From an uncultured bacterium (GTDB lineage Bacteria; Myxococcota_A; Polyangia; Polyangiales; Houyiibacteriaceae): 64,000 nucleotides of DNA. A model generated the notes under the pieces. It was not told where the DNA came from. It did not search any database and was given only the letters and a program-made list of their open reading frames with translations. The stretch is from contig CALJDU010000076.1 of NCBI GenBank assembly GCA_938024995.1, forward strand, positions 1 to 64,000. Reading direction: 5' to 3'. Made by a program: the position numbers and the translations under genes. Positions 24,891 to 34,018 of this stretch are shown in pieces (position 1 is the first letter of the stretch; the number at the start of each line of letters is the position of its first letter).

Positions 24891-26339
24891 GTGACGACTC
24901 GCGTCGGGTTCGCGCTCCTTCACCTGGTCGTCGGTGGATGGCTAGTCGGTTGCAGCGTCAACTTTGCGCCGCTCGCTCCGGACGTTGGCGTTCGCCGCGA
25001 CACCGCGCCGTTCAGAGACGTCGCGGACGACGGCTTGGACGCCCGGGACACGGGCCGGCCCGACACCCTCGGCCGCGACACCAGTCCGCCGGTCGACTGC
25101 GTCTTCGTCAGCCCCGCGGGTCGGGACGGTGGGGATGGATCGCTCGACCGGCCCTTCGGGACAATCACTCGCGCGTTGATGACGTCGAACAGCGTCTGCT
25201 TGATCGCGGGGACCTACAACGAGTCGGTCGTGATCACAGGGGCGGCCAAGATCCGAGGCGGATTCTGTGCCGACGGGTCCGTCATGGGCGGTTGTGGCGC
25301 ACAGCTTCGCGGCACTGGCGTCGCGATCGATGTGCGATCCGATGCGGACCTCAGCCTTGAGCAGCTCATGGTTCGCGCGAACGCAGAGAGCAGCGCGGGA
25401 GCGTCCGCGATCGCGCTCCGCGTCAACAACGCCCGGGCGCGTCTCGCGAAGGTAGAGCTCTCAAGCGGAAACGGCCGGCCAGGAGACGCGGGTACCGATG
25501 GTGCCGCGGGGGCGGTCGGCGCGCAGGGAAGCAATGGAGGCTCAAGCAGCGGGAGCGCCGGCGCGGGCGGCACGGGTCCGTGCGGAAACGGATTTGGTGG
25601 CGGGGTCGGTGGCCGGAGCCTTCCACGACGAACGCCCGCTCGCGGGAGCGGACCAAACGGCGGCGCGCCTGGTGCGGACGACCGCATGAGTCCGACCGCC
25701 GGAGGTCCTGGAGGCAACGGCGCGATGAGCGGGACCACGAGCTTGAGCGGCGGCCCGGCGCGTGAACGTGGGATGTTCGTCAACGGCACATACACACCAA
25801 CGCAGGGGGACCCGGGAACGACTGGCGGTTCGGGCACCGGCGGCAGCGGTGGGGGCGGCGGGGGCGGTGATACGGACGGGCCCGGCGGCGGCGGCGGCGG
25901 CGGCGGTGGCGGCGGCGGATGTGGCGGCGCGGGCGGCGGCGGCGGCGGGAGCGGGGGTGGTTCCTTCGGGATCGTCGCCATCAACGGAATGGTCACGCTC
26001 ACGGACGTCACGATTCAAACTGGAAACGGCGGCGCGGGCGGCGTCGGTGGGACGGCGGGCAGAGGTGGCCAAGGTGGTCAAGGCGGTCAAGGCGGCGCCG
26101 CGACGGATCTTCTCTTGCTCGGTCGGTCCGCCGCTGGAGGCCCGGGCGGTCGCGGCGGCCCAGGAGGTCCCGGGGGTCGCGGCGGCGGCGGCGCGGGTGG
26201 CCCGTCGGTCGGGGTCGCGATCGTCGGGACGGCGACGGTCGAGAGCGAAGGACCGTTGGCCGTGATGCTCGGGCGAGGCGGAGCGCGCGGCGGTCCGAAC
26301 GGAGTGGTCGGCGAAGCACAGGAACGCCTGCGCTTCTGA
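24891..26339 (+). CDS. Glycine-rich secreted/lipoprotein with beta-helix N-domain
   Basis: This 482-residue protein starts at GTG. The signal peptide ends in the lipobox-like VGC, then an Asp/Arg/Thr linker. Residues 75-200 (VFVSPAGRDGGDGSLDRPFGTI and following) match DUF1565/right-handed beta-helix openings. Most of residues 200-460 consist of Gly-Gly-X and poly-Gly runs (up to 12 Gly in a row), interrupted by one beta-strand block, SFGIVAINGMVTLTDVTIQTG. The composition is like PE-PGRS or collagen-type surface proteins. No catalytic site was seen. A surface or adhesive role is inferred. Confidence 0.85.
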   Translation: MTTRVGFALLHLVVGGWLVGCSVNFAPLAPDVGVRRDTAPFRDVADDGLDARDTGRPDTLGRDTSPPVDCVFVSPAGRDGGDGSLDRPFGTITRALMTSNSVCLIAGTYNESVVITGAAKIRGGFCADGSVMGGCGAQLRGTGVAIDVRSDADLSLEQLMVRANAESSAGASAIALRVNNARARLAKVELSSGNGRPGDAGTDGAAGAVGAQGSNGGSSSGSAGAGGTGPCGNGFGGGVGGRSLPRRTPARGSGPNGGAPGADDRMSPTAGGPGGNGAMSGTTSLSGGPARERGMFVNGTYTPTQGDPGTTGGSGTGGSGGGGGGGDTDGPGGGGGGGGGGGGCGGAGGGGGGSGGGSFGIVAINGMVTLTDVTIQTGNGGAGGVGGTAGRGGQGGQGGQGGAATDLLLLGRSAAGGPGGRGGPGGPGGRGGGGAGGPSVGVAIVGTATVESEGPLAVMLGRGGARGGPNGVVGEAQERLRF

Positions 26340-26349
26340 GCGCGTTCGT

Positions 26350-28035
26350 TCAGGACGAGGAGGCGTCTTCGTCGCTGCGCTCGAGCGACGTCGGGGTCAC
26401 GCAATCGTCGTCTGCTGCGTCGATGAGCGCGTCACCGTCGTTGTCGAGTCCGTCTTCGCAGACCCCCAGTTCGCTCACGTCGAGGCCATCGCGACAGCCG
26501 CCGTCTTCGCCGTCGATCAAGCCGTCGCCGTCATCGTCGATGCCGTTCGCGCACGCGGTCTGTAGCTCATCGCTGGCCTCGGAGAGACAGCTCGGGTCGT
26601 CGGCGTCGATCAAGCCGTCGCCATTGTTGTCGAGCCCATCGGTGCATGACGTGCCTTCGCTCCAGTCGAGCGAGAAGCGGCACCCTGTGTCCTCAAAGTC
26701 GATCAAGCCGTCCCCGTCGTTGTCGAGCCCGTCAACGCAGGGAGGCGCGCCTTCGAAACGCACGAGCGCGTCTTCATAGCCGTTCCAGCGACCGTTGAAG
26801 AAACGAACGCGCGGGAGATTGAGCGCGCCTTGCCGCGGCGTCCGGAGCGCGACCTGGCAGCCGGGGTCAAGGTCATCGGTCAAGCCATCGCCATCGTCGT
26901 CCAGCCCGTTCGTGCAGTCGCCGAGATCCGTAACCTGCCCCAACGCTGAGGACTGCTCGTTGCCGCGCAGGGTGTACTCACACTGGCGGTCTTCTTGATC
27001 GATCTTCCCGTCGTCCTCATTGTCGACGCCGTCGAGACACGGTCCAAGGTCGCCAGGCTGGAGCGCCGCGAGGAGCCCGATGCCCCATTCGTCTGTCGCG
27101 CTTTGAAAACGACACTCTTCCTCGTCGAGATCGAGGACGCCGTCGCCGTCATTGTCGATGCCGTCGAGGCAGTGATGCCGGGTCTCACGACCCAAGATCG
27201 CGCAACCCGGATCCTCGTCGTCGATCAGACCGTTGCGGTTGTCGTCTTCCCCATTGGTGCAGCTGTTGTCTGGCGGCTGGCACTCATCGCCTTGGCAGAG
27301 CCACTCGTTGCGCGGCGCGTCCGGGTCGCCGTCTTCGGGGACCGCGCATTGCGGATCATCTGCGTCGACGCGACCATCGTGATCGTTGTCGAGCCCGTCT
27401 TCGCAGGACGAGGGAAGGGACTCGTCGTTTCCGTTGAAGCGGCAGCCGAACCCGAGGCAACACGAGTCGTCTCTACGGTCGAGGTCGTCGTCCCCGTCAT
27501 CGTCGATCCCGTTCGCGCAGGCGGGCTCAGGTCGCCCACCGCAGACCGCGCCCGCTTCGCCGCGCTCATCTTCGTCACCGTCAAAGTCGGTCTCGCGATC
27601 TCCGGTCGCGAACCAGTCGATCCGTTCGAGCGTGAAGACCGCGCTCGGGTCGAAGATCCCTTCCGGCGCGACGTTGGCGACGAGGGTGTCCGAAGCGGCG
27701 TCGTAGCTGACCGAGATCCCAAAGGCGTCCCAGCGACCGCCCGTCGCGTCGATGTCAGCGAACGCGATCGAGAACTCGCACTCAAAGCTCCGCGCCAGCT
27801 GGCGCCCCGAGGTGCGATCGGCGCGTCCGACGATGGTGCGGTCGACCTGGTCGATCGTGAGCAAGATGCGGCGGCGCTGACCGAGGATCTCTTGGACGCC
27901 GACCCAGGCGCCGCGGACATCACCGAAATCGCCGGGCGGAACAGAGAGCTCGGGAAACGCAGGTGGCGCGTCACACGAGCCGCACAAGCCGCACAAGAGG
28001 ACCGCGAACGCGCTCAGTGCCCGAGCTGATCGCAC
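26350..28035 (-). CDS. Lipoprotein with ten Cys-bracketed DxDxDG repeats
   Basis: This 561-residue protein starts at GTG inside the end of the upstream gene. The signal peptide ends in LCGSC, a lipobox. A beta-rich domain of about 150 residues is followed by ten repeats of the form C-x-DGLDNDGDGLIDxxDPxC, each about 20 residues with one Cys at each end. The DxDxDG core is EF-hand or thrombospondin-3 like and likely binds calcium; each Cys pair may close one loop. Spacing between repeats varies from about 2 to 40 residues. Large calcium-binding surface proteins of this type are common in Myxococcota. The protein ends DEDASSS. Confidence 0.88.
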   Translation of the reverse strand: MRSARALSAFAVLLCGLCGSCDAPPAFPELSVPPGDFGDVRGAWVGVQEILGQRRRILLTIDQVDRTIVGRADRTSGRQLARSFECEFSIAFADIDATGGRWDAFGISVSYDAASDTLVANVAPEGIFDPSAVFTLERIDWFATGDRETDFDGDEDERGEAGAVCGGRPEPACANGIDDDGDDDLDRRDDSCCLGFGCRFNGNDESLPSSCEDGLDNDHDGRVDADDPQCAVPEDGDPDAPRNEWLCQGDECQPPDNSCTNGEDDNRNGLIDDEDPGCAILGRETRHHCLDGIDNDGDGVLDLDEEECRFQSATDEWGIGLLAALQPGDLGPCLDGVDNEDDGKIDQEDRQCEYTLRGNEQSSALGQVTDLGDCTNGLDDDGDGLTDDLDPGCQVALRTPRQGALNLPRVRFFNGRWNGYEDALVRFEGAPPCVDGLDNDGDGLIDFEDTGCRFSLDWSEGTSCTDGLDNNGDGLIDADDPSCLSEASDELQTACANGIDDDGDGLIDGEDGGCRDGLDVSELGVCEDGLDNDGDALIDAADDDCVTPTSLERSDEDASSS

Positions 28036-28283
28036 GCTTCTTGGCTCCCTTCGAAACAGGCTGCTTCCAGATCGGCGCGGGATGGGTCGCGCGGCAGTCG
28101 CGCCGGCACCTCTTCCGGCGGAGGGTCGTCCACCGCGGGCGGCGGCGTTGTCTCGGCGGCTGGGGGCTCGGTCACCTCTGCGCGACTTTCAGCGGGAGGC
28201 AGCTCGCGCGGGATCTGCGTCTCGCTCGAACACGCGAAGAGGGACAACGCGATCGCGATCGACCAGCTCCGGTGCATACTCAT
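28014..28283 (-). CDS. Small Pro-rich lipoprotein
   Basis: This 89-residue protein is called from MSMHRSWSIAIALSLFAC, placing the lipobox at about residue 18; the ORF-track start adds seven Arg-rich residues. It is mostly Pro/Glu/Ala linker (PPAESRAEVTEPPAAETTPPP) and ends with a short Cys pair, AACFEGSQEACDQLG, resembling the start of a Sel1/TPR-type helix. The stop overlaps the start of the ten-repeat lipoprotein by 22 bp, so the two probably form one transcript. Confidence 0.7.
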   Translation of the reverse strand: MSMHRSWSIAIALSLFACSSETQIPRELPPAESRAEVTEPPAAETTPPPAVDDPPPEEVPARLPRDPSRADLEAACFEGSQEACDQLGH

Positions 28284-28296
28284 TGTCTTTCGCGCT

Positions 28297-28335
28297 CTCG
28301 TCACTGTTCGCTCGTCACTGTTCGCTCGTCAGTCG
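28297..28335. repeat. 14-bp tandem repeat
   Basis: CTCGTCACTGTTCG occurs twice exactly (28297-28310, 28311-28324), then partially. It lies just before the small lipoprotein gene on the minus strand, in a 160-bp gap that otherwise shows no gene. It may affect the promoter of that operon. Confidence 0.8.
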
Positions 28336-28463
28336 CGGGTCCGCATCTTAAAGGTCCGTAACAAGAGCGATCCGCTCCCGCAAGAAGACCGGATACGCGC
28401 TCCGCGGCGCGCGCGCTCTTTTCGTTCGTCGACGCCGCAAAAGCGAGTCAGACTCGCCGCGCT

Positions 28464-29609
28464 ATGACCTCGCCCGGACGTTCCTTTGCTCACCTTGATC
28501 TCGACGCGCTGCGGGTCGACCTGGACGCCTTGAAGGCCGAGCTTCGCGCCGATGCTTCAGGTGATGACCTCGCGCACCTCAAGAAGATGCTCTGGTGGGG
28601 ACGCGCCTCGACGGTCTTGGGAACGCTCCTCGCTTTTGTCCCGAACCCGCTCTCGATCTTCCTCTTGAGCACCGGGAGCGTCGCGCGTTGGGCGATGGTC
28701 GCGCATCACGTTCTGCACCGCGGCTACGATCGGATCCCGGGCGCGCCCAAGCGGCTCACGTCCAAAGGGTTCGCGCGGGGATGGCGCCGCACCTTCGACT
28801 GGCTCGACTGGCTCGACCCGGCGGCCTGGAGCTACGAGCACAATGTTCTGCATCACTACAAGCTCGGCGAGGATCACGATCCTGATCAGCCCGAGGAGGT
28901 GCTCGACTTCTTGCGGGAGAGCCGCGCGCCGGTCGTGATTCGCTACCTCTTCTTGGCCCTCACCGCGATGACCTGGCGCTTCGTCTACTACGCGCCCAAC
29001 ACCACGGCGACGCTCTACCGTCACGAGCAGCAGAAGAAGGGCAAGGAGCTCAAGCCATACAGCCTGCTCGACCCGCGGGTGTGGATGCCGTTCACTCAGC
29101 CCGGCGCGCGGCTGTGGGCGCGCTGCTTTCTGCCGTACGTGATCGTGCGCTTTGGGTTGATGCCCTTGCCCTTCCTCGCGCTCGGCACGGGGACCTACCT
29201 CGCCGCGCTCTTCAACTTCGTCGCGGCGGAGCTGCTCGCGAACGTTCACTCGTTTTTGATCATCGTCCCCAACCACGCGGGCGAAGACCTCTATCGGTTT
29301 GATTCATCGATTGACGACCGTGGTGAGTTTTACCTTCGGCAGATCATCGGCTCGACGAACTACCGGACCGGGGGCGACCTGAACGACTTTTTCCATGGCT
29401 GGCTCAACTATCAGATCGAGCATCATGTCTTCCCGGACATGTCGATGCTTCAGTATCGGAAAGCGCAGCCGAAGGTGCAGGCGCTCTGCGAGAAGCACGG
29501 CGTACCCTACGTACAAGAGTCCGTCTGGATCCGCGCACGCAAGCTCGCTCGGCTAGCGGTGGGGAAAGACACGATGACCTTCGCGGAAACGAGCGAAGCG
29601 GTCGCTTAG
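28464..29609 (+). CDS. Membrane fatty acid desaturase
   Basis: This 381-residue protein has the three His boxes of membrane di-iron desaturases: HHVLH, HNVLHHYKLGEDHD and QIEHHVFPD. Hydrophobic helices lie between them (LGTLLAFVPNPLSIFLLSTG; YLFLALTAMTW; LALGTGTYLAALFNFVAAELL). The enzyme would put a double bond into acyl chains using O2 and an electron donor. Substrate and position cannot be read from the sequence. It is a stand-alone gene between surface-protein genes. Confidence 0.88.
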   Translation: MTSPGRSFAHLDLDALRVDLDALKAELRADASGDDLAHLKKMLWWGRASTVLGTLLAFVPNPLSIFLLSTGSVARWAMVAHHVLHRGYDRIPGAPKRLTSKGFARGWRRTFDWLDWLDPAAWSYEHNVLHHYKLGEDHDPDQPEEVLDFLRESRAPVVIRYLFLALTAMTWRFVYYAPNTTATLYRHEQQKKGKELKPYSLLDPRVWMPFTQPGARLWARCFLPYVIVRFGLMPLPFLALGTGTYLAALFNFVAAELLANVHSFLIIVPNHAGEDLYRFDSSIDDRGEFYLRQIIGSTNYRTGGDLNDFFHGWLNYQIEHHVFPDMSMLQYRKAQPKVQALCEKHGVPYVQESVWIRARKLARLAVGKDTMTFAETSEAVA

Positions 29610-29720
29610 GTGAGTCGATTTCGCCGCTCAATCATGAGTCATTGCGACGTTCGCACGAAGTCTTTGCCCAAGCTCACCCAATCGGTGAATAGACCGTGAG
29701 CCTTTTGGAGAAGTACGCTC

Positions 29721-30104
29721 ATGAGGATGCGTACCCCGTTCATGGTTGGGCTTCTCTTGGTTGGGGCGTGTAGCTGCGGGAGCTCCAACGAGTGCGCGAC
29801 GGTTGACGATTGCAGCTCAGGCGAGATCTGCGTCGACAACGCCTGCGTTCCGGGATCCACCGACACCGGGATGGTGGACTCGGGCATGGAAGACACGGGA
29901 AGCGGCGACACGGGCGACACCGGGACGGTGGACAGCGGTCCCGCGCCGTCGGGTGAGACGGTCATCATGAGCATCTCTGGGGGTGGTCAGGCGAGCTCGC
30001 CGCGGCTCCAGATGTGGGGCGCGATCGGCGGGCCTCAACCGAGCGGGCCCGCGAGCAGTCCTCGGTATCGCCTCATCGCGGGTGAAGGCGCTCTCCCAGA
30101 ATGA
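29721..30104 (+). CDS. Small Cys/Thr-Gly-Asp-rich lipoprotein
   Basis: This 127-residue protein starts at ATG with GGAGAAG seven bases before. The signal peptide ends LLLVGAC. A short Cys-rich segment follows ([20 protein letters not shown]), similar to small EB or EGF-like modules. A DTG/DSG linker and a C-terminal 45-residue part ending [10 protein letters not shown] follow. The final region is short for a folded domain, so the gene may be truncated. It lies directly before the fibre-like gene, on the same strand. Confidence 0.7.
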   Translation: MRMRTPFMVGLLLVGACSCGSSNECATVDDCSSGEICVDNACVPGSTDTGMVDSGMEDTGSGDTGDTGTVDSGPAPSGETVIMSISGGGQASSPRLQMWGAIGGPQPSGPASSPRYRLIAGEGALPE

Positions 30105-30196
30105 ACGCGCCCACGAACAACAACAGCGGTCCTGTTTCACGAGTGAGAAGTCCTGCGTGGCGAACCCGAGAGTACAACCCTCAAGAGGTGTTTGAG

Positions 30197-31504
30197 ATGC
30201 GAGTCGTTTTGTCTAAAAGTTTGGTTTGGTTCGCCGCGATGGGCTGTGCTCTCGTGGTCTGTGGCCTGATCGCGCCGACCGCCAACGCGCAAAGCGCACC
30301 ATCGCTGATTCCGTTCCAAGGACGGCTCGCCGAGTCGGATACAGGGTCATGGCTCAATGGCGAAGTCAGCCTCCGGCTCGCGCTATACCCGACCGAAGCG
30401 GGCGGCACGCCGGTGTACTCTGAGACCCAGACGGTTAACGTCGAGAACGGTAGCTTCGTCGTATACATCGGCGATGTTGAAGCGCTGGACCTCGGACTGT
30501 TTCGTATCAGCGAGACGCTCTACCTTGGGGTCACCGTTGACGATGACGCGGAGATGAGCCCGCGCTATCAGTTGGCGACGACGCCGTACGCGGGCTTCGC
30601 GCAGTTCTGTGGCGACTCCTCCCTTCTCGACGGTCGGGCCGCGGATGCGTTCGCGCCGACCGGGCATGAGCATTCCTTTGCGGACCTCGCAGGCGTACCG
30701 GCAGATCTCTTGGACGGCGATTCGGACACGACATACACGGCGGGCGTCGGTCTGGAGCTGGTCGGAACGGTCTTCAGTATTGACGGAAGCGCGGTGCAGT
30801 CACGCATCACCGGGACGTGCGCGATCGGGACCGCGATCACGTCGATCGCGGCCGACGGCAGCGTCGTCTGCGGCGCCGGCGCGGGCGATATCTCCGGTGT
30901 GATCGCGGGAGCAGGTTTGACGGGAGGTGGCGCGAGCGGCGACGTCGCGTTGGAGGTCGCGTTCGGGGGCGACGGGAGCGCGGCGGAAGCGGCGCGCTCA
31001 GACCACACCCATGACGAATACCTCCCGGTGACTGCGTTGAGCGCGGCGCAGGCGACGACTCTGACAGGCGGAGGCAACGCTGACGCGCTTCACACCCACG
31101 CCGCGATGCCGAACCCATGGTTCGTGTGCGGAACGATCAACCAGATGACGTCCTGTCAGATGCCGGATCGACCCGCCGCGCAGTACGAGTACGGCTTCGC
31201 ATACAACTCGCCGGAGCCGCGCGCGGCGCACTGCACGACATGGAACCGGGGTTTCCGTTTCTATAACAAGGACCCCTACTTCGTGAACGCGGACAACCCG
31301 ACCTCCAACATGCGATGGGGCGGGACGATGTGGTACACGGGCACCGACTCGAGCGACGACGACAGCTGCCCGGCGACCTCGTGGCGTCACCGTTACTGGT
31401 ACCTCAACAGCAACGTGATCGCGCCGCTCGGCGGCAACGGCTGCTTCGCCAACGGCGCCTTTGGAACGAGCACCTTGAACGTCTACTGTCGCGAGCGCCG
31501 CTGA
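30197..31504 (+). CDS. Secreted stalk/fibre-like surface protein
   Basis: This 435-residue protein starts at [15 protein letters not shown], chosen because AAGAGGTG lies eight bases before and the signal peptide then begins at residue 1. It opens with [13 protein letters not shown], a beta-sandwich opening (YQGRL type) known from surface proteins of Deltaproteobacteria and Planctomycetes. A stalk follows with phage-fibre-like phrases such as [30 protein letters not shown] and [10 protein letters not shown]. The C-terminal 110 residues contain Trp and Cys. It is a likely trimeric surface fibre; there are no other phage genes nearby. Confidence 0.75.
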   Translation: MRVVLSKSLVWFAAMGCALVVCGLIAPTANAQSAPSLIPFQGRLAESDTGSWLNGEVSLRLALYPTEAGGTPVYSETQTVNVENGSFVVYIGDVEALDLGLFRISETLYLGVTVDDDAEMSPRYQLATTPYAGFAQFCGDSSLLDGRAADAFAPTGHEHSFADLAGVPADLLDGDSDTTYTAGVGLELVGTVFSIDGSAVQSRITGTCAIGTAITSIAADGSVVCGAGAGDISGVIAGAGLTGGGASGDVALEVAFGGDGSAAEAARSDHTHDEYLPVTALSAAQATTLTGGGNADALHTHAAMPNPWFVCGTINQMTSCQMPDRPAAQYEYGFAYNSPEPRAAHCTTWNRGFRFYNKDPYFVNADNPTSNMRWGGTMWYTGTDSSDDDSCPATSWRHRYWYLNSNVIAPLGGNGCFANGAFGTSTLNVYCRERR

Positions 31505-31533
31505 TCTCCACATCACACGGGGGTTCGCTCCGA

Positions 31534-32067
31534 ATGGCGCGCAGGTCTTTGTTGATCTGCGCGCTTCTCGTTTCCTGTGCGCAGGCTGAACCCGAGGCCC
31601 CCGCGCCTGAGGTCACGCCGGCACAGACCCTCTCGGGAGAAGAAGCGATCCACCATGTGCCTGTATTGGAGCAACGCGGTGTGGGTTGCGTGCCGTACGC
31701 GGCTGCCGCGGTCGCGCAATTTCATGGCGTCGCGATCGACCCGCTCGCGCTGCTCCGTGCGCTCCCTGTGACCCCGCGTGGCATCGCGTACGCTGATGTC
31801 GTGGCGGCGCTGCGCGAGCGTGACCTGCGCGTGGACATCTTTCACCCGACGCTTGAGGAGCTCCGCCGTTACCCGCAGCCGCTCTTGGTCGGCTTGTCGA
31901 ACGACCTCCGCGCCGATCACGCCTTGGTCGTCGAGGGCTACGCCGGAGGTCGATATCACGTGATGGATCCCGCCAACCCGGGCCTCCGACAGATGGATCA
32001 ACAGACCCTCGAGCGTGGGTTTTCCGCGAGCGGTCGCGTCGCGATGCGGATCTCCCGGCCGGAGTAG
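31534..32067 (+). CDS. C39-like (papain-fold) lipoprotein
   Basis: This 177-residue protein is called from MARRSLLICALLVSC, which puts a lipobox at about residue 15. The core has GVGCVPYAAAAVAQFHG with a likely nucleophile Cys, then DHALVVEGY with the His and DPANPG with the Asp, in the order of C39-type peptidases. Such domains cleave peptides or act as anchored protease-like proteins. The N-terminal linker is Pro/Glu-rich. It stands between two surface proteins. Confidence 0.75.
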   Translation: MARRSLLICALLVSCAQAEPEAPAPEVTPAQTLSGEEAIHHVPVLEQRGVGCVPYAAAAVAQFHGVAIDPLALLRALPVTPRGIAYADVVAALRERDLRVDIFHPTLEELRRYPQPLLVGLSNDLRADHALVVEGYAGGRYHVMDPANPGLRQMDQQTLERGFSASGRVAMRISRPE

Positions 32068-32090
32068 CCACCCTTCGCTACTCTTGAGGC

Positions 32091-33728
32091 ATGTGGTCCC
32101 GCTTCTCGCTCGCCCTTGTCCTGATCACTGCCTTCGTTGCTTGCGGCGACGACGACGCGCCCGTGCGTGACGGCGGGATGGACGTCTCGACGGATTCAGG
32201 CGGCGAAGACACCAACGCGACTGACGCCACGCGCGGTGATCGCGACGGCGACACGATCACGGACCGACAAGAGGGCGAGGGCGCGGTCGATACCGATGGT
32301 GACGGGACGCCCGATAGCGAAGACGACGATAGCGATGGCGACGGACTGAGCGACGCCGAAGAAGCAGGCGACAGTGATCCCGCGACCGCTGCCATCGACA
32401 CCGACGGTGACGGCACCGAAGACTTCCGTGATCTTGACAGCGATGACGACGGGCTCCCGGATCGCATCGAGGAGATGCGCGGGACCGATCGCTTGGACCG
32501 GGACAGCGATGGAGACGGGGTCGACGATCTGGTCGAAGTGGCCGCGGGAACGGACCCGCTCGACGCCAGCGAAGACCCCCGCAGCCGCGGAGACTTCTTC
32601 TACGTCGTCCCGTACGAGGAGGCGCCGACTCCCGAGCGGGACACCCTCCGGTTCACCGCGGCCATCCAAAAAGCGGACGTCTTCTTCCTCATCGATACCA
32701 GCCGCTCCATGCAGCCCTACATCGACAACATCACCGACAACCTTCGCTCGTCGATCGTGCCGGCGCTCCGCGACGCGATCCCGGACGTGTGGTTCGGTGT
32801 CGGGCAGTTCGACATCGCGCCGGAGGACGTCTTCCCGGGTGGCCTCTGCAACGGGATCAAGAGCGAGCAAGGATCGAGCGACGATGTCGCCGCGATCGAG
32901 ATGGCGCTGCGAGGCCTCTCGACGCCGTGCTCGGGCTACGAGCCGTACGCGCAGACGCTCTGGCTCTACGCGACCAACGACCACCCGCGCTGGACCTCGG
33001 TGAGCGATCCGATGTGCGCAGACGGTCGGGTCGGTTTCGGTTGCGCGCGAGACGACGCGCTCCCGATCATGGTCGTGGTCGGAGACGAGGCCTTTGACGA
33101 GAGCTTTTTTCGGAGCCGCGCGGGTGTCGGTTTCGCGCCGACGGTGAGCGAGCTGGTCGAGGCCTACGGCGAGATCGGCGGGCGCATCATCGTGTTGGGC
33201 CCGACCGCGGTGGTCGGAAGCGAGGATCGGATGAGCTTCGACCCGCTGCTCGAGGAGCTCCTCGAGGAGACCCGCTCGGTCGATCGCGCGGGAGAGCCGC
33301 TCTTGCTCCCGACCTCTTCTTTTGATGACGCCTCTGGCGATCTGATCGACGCGGTCACGCGACTCGCGGGCGGCGCGGCGCTCGACGTGAGCCCGCGCCT
33401 CGACGATCGCGACGACGACGGAGTGAACGCCGTCGACTTCATCGACCACGTCGAGGCCAACGACTCGGGCGCCGATGGATGTACCGCAGGCCTCGCGCGA
33501 GAAGATCGAGATGAGGACGGCGTGCTGGAGACCTTCGTGGACGTCCCCGGGCGAACGCCGGTGTGCTTCGACCTGGTGCCCGCGATCAACCGGATCGTCC
33601 CGCCCACCGACACCCCGCAGGTCTTCCGCGGCGCGATCACGTTGTTGGGAGATGGGGTGACGGAACTCGACGCCCGCGACATCTACTTCCTGGTCCCCCC
33701 ACGCGCCGAAACCATGGTGCCTTTTTAA
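32091..33728 (+). CDS. vWA lipoprotein with thrombospondin-3-type repeats
   Basis: This 545-residue protein has a signal peptide ending AFVAC with GDDDAPVRDGG after. About 100 residues of TSP3-like DxDGDG repeats follow (DTDGDGTPDSEDDDSDGDGLSD and similar). From about residue 190 a von Willebrand A domain with MIDAS motif IDTSRSM is present. Short acidic repeats (DDRDDDGVNAVDFID) recur near the C-terminus. Such proteins are usually calcium-dependent adhesion or complex-forming factors. Directly downstream is an array of three 46-bp repeats. Confidence 0.88.
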   Translation: MWSRFSLALVLITAFVACGDDDAPVRDGGMDVSTDSGGEDTNATDATRGDRDGDTITDRQEGEGAVDTDGDGTPDSEDDDSDGDGLSDAEEAGDSDPATAAIDTDGDGTEDFRDLDSDDDGLPDRIEEMRGTDRLDRDSDGDGVDDLVEVAAGTDPLDASEDPRSRGDFFYVVPYEEAPTPERDTLRFTAAIQKADVFFLIDTSRSMQPYIDNITDNLRSSIVPALRDAIPDVWFGVGQFDIAPEDVFPGGLCNGIKSEQGSSDDVAAIEMALRGLSTPCSGYEPYAQTLWLYATNDHPRWTSVSDPMCADGRVGFGCARDDALPIMVVVGDEAFDESFFRSRAGVGFAPTVSELVEAYGEIGGRIIVLGPTAVVGSEDRMSFDPLLEELLEETRSVDRAGEPLLLPTSSFDDASGDLIDAVTRLAGGAALDVSPRLDDRDDDGVNAVDFIDHVEANDSGADGCTAGLAREDRDEDGVLETFVDVPGRTPVCFDLVPAINRIVPPTDTPQVFRGAITLLGDGVTELDARDIYFLVPPRAETMVPF

Positions 33729-33770
33729 GGGAGGGTCTGTTCGGGCAACTGTCGGACACTCCGCGAGCCT

Positions 33771-33977
33771 TCCCTCCCAACGAGCAAGTAGTTGGGAGCC
33801 TCCCTCCTACGTTCGCGTAGCGGAGTATCGTTCGCTTCGCGAACTCCGCATCTTCCCTCCCGACGAGCGAGTAGTTGGGAGCCTCCCTCCTACGTTCGCT
33901 GCTCTCCTTTTTCGGAGGGTCTGTTCGGCCCTCCCTCCCAACGAGCAAGTCGTTGGGAGCCTCCCTCCTCCGTTCGC
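33771..33977. repeat. Three copies of a 46-bp intergenic repeat
   Basis: Copies at 33771-33816, 33854-33899 and 33932-33977 share TCCCTCCCAACGAGCAAGTA and the run GTTGGGAGCCTCCCTCCTAC with two to three differences. Each carries CCCAAC-loop-GTTGGG. The spacers (about 32-37 bp) hold other fold-backs (GTTCGCTTCGCGAAC) and GGAGGGTCTGTTCGG occurs outside. The whole 290-bp gap between the vWA and the following membrane gene is made of this material. It resembles REP/BIME-type intergenic arrays. Confidence 0.85.
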
Positions 33978-34018
33978 TTCGCCTGCCGTTTGTTTCGCTG
34001 CGCTGTTAGGCTCCGCGC

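Noticed and set aside
25214-26011. Minus-strand poly-Pro ORF
   Set aside because: Antisense of the Gly-rich protein; the Pro runs mirror GGC tracts.
28305-28463. tRNA or small RNA in the gap before the desaturase
   Set aside because: No cloverleaf or CCA end; only a short tandem repeat and GC-rich words.
29690-29700. Second IS target word (GAATAGAC) as sign of another insertion
   Set aside because: Short match by chance; no inverted repeat or transposase beside it.
30197-31504. Possible prophage tail-fibre gene
   Set aside because: Stalk-like phrases occur, but there is a signal peptide and no capsid, tail, lysis or integrase genes nearby.
33637-33948. Minus-strand 103-residue ORF over the 46-bp repeats
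   Set aside because: The protein is a translation of the repeat array; no start signal or family was seen.
33771-33977. CRISPR array
   Set aside because: Only three units, 46 bp with short related spacers and no cas genes; fits an intergenic repeat family better.
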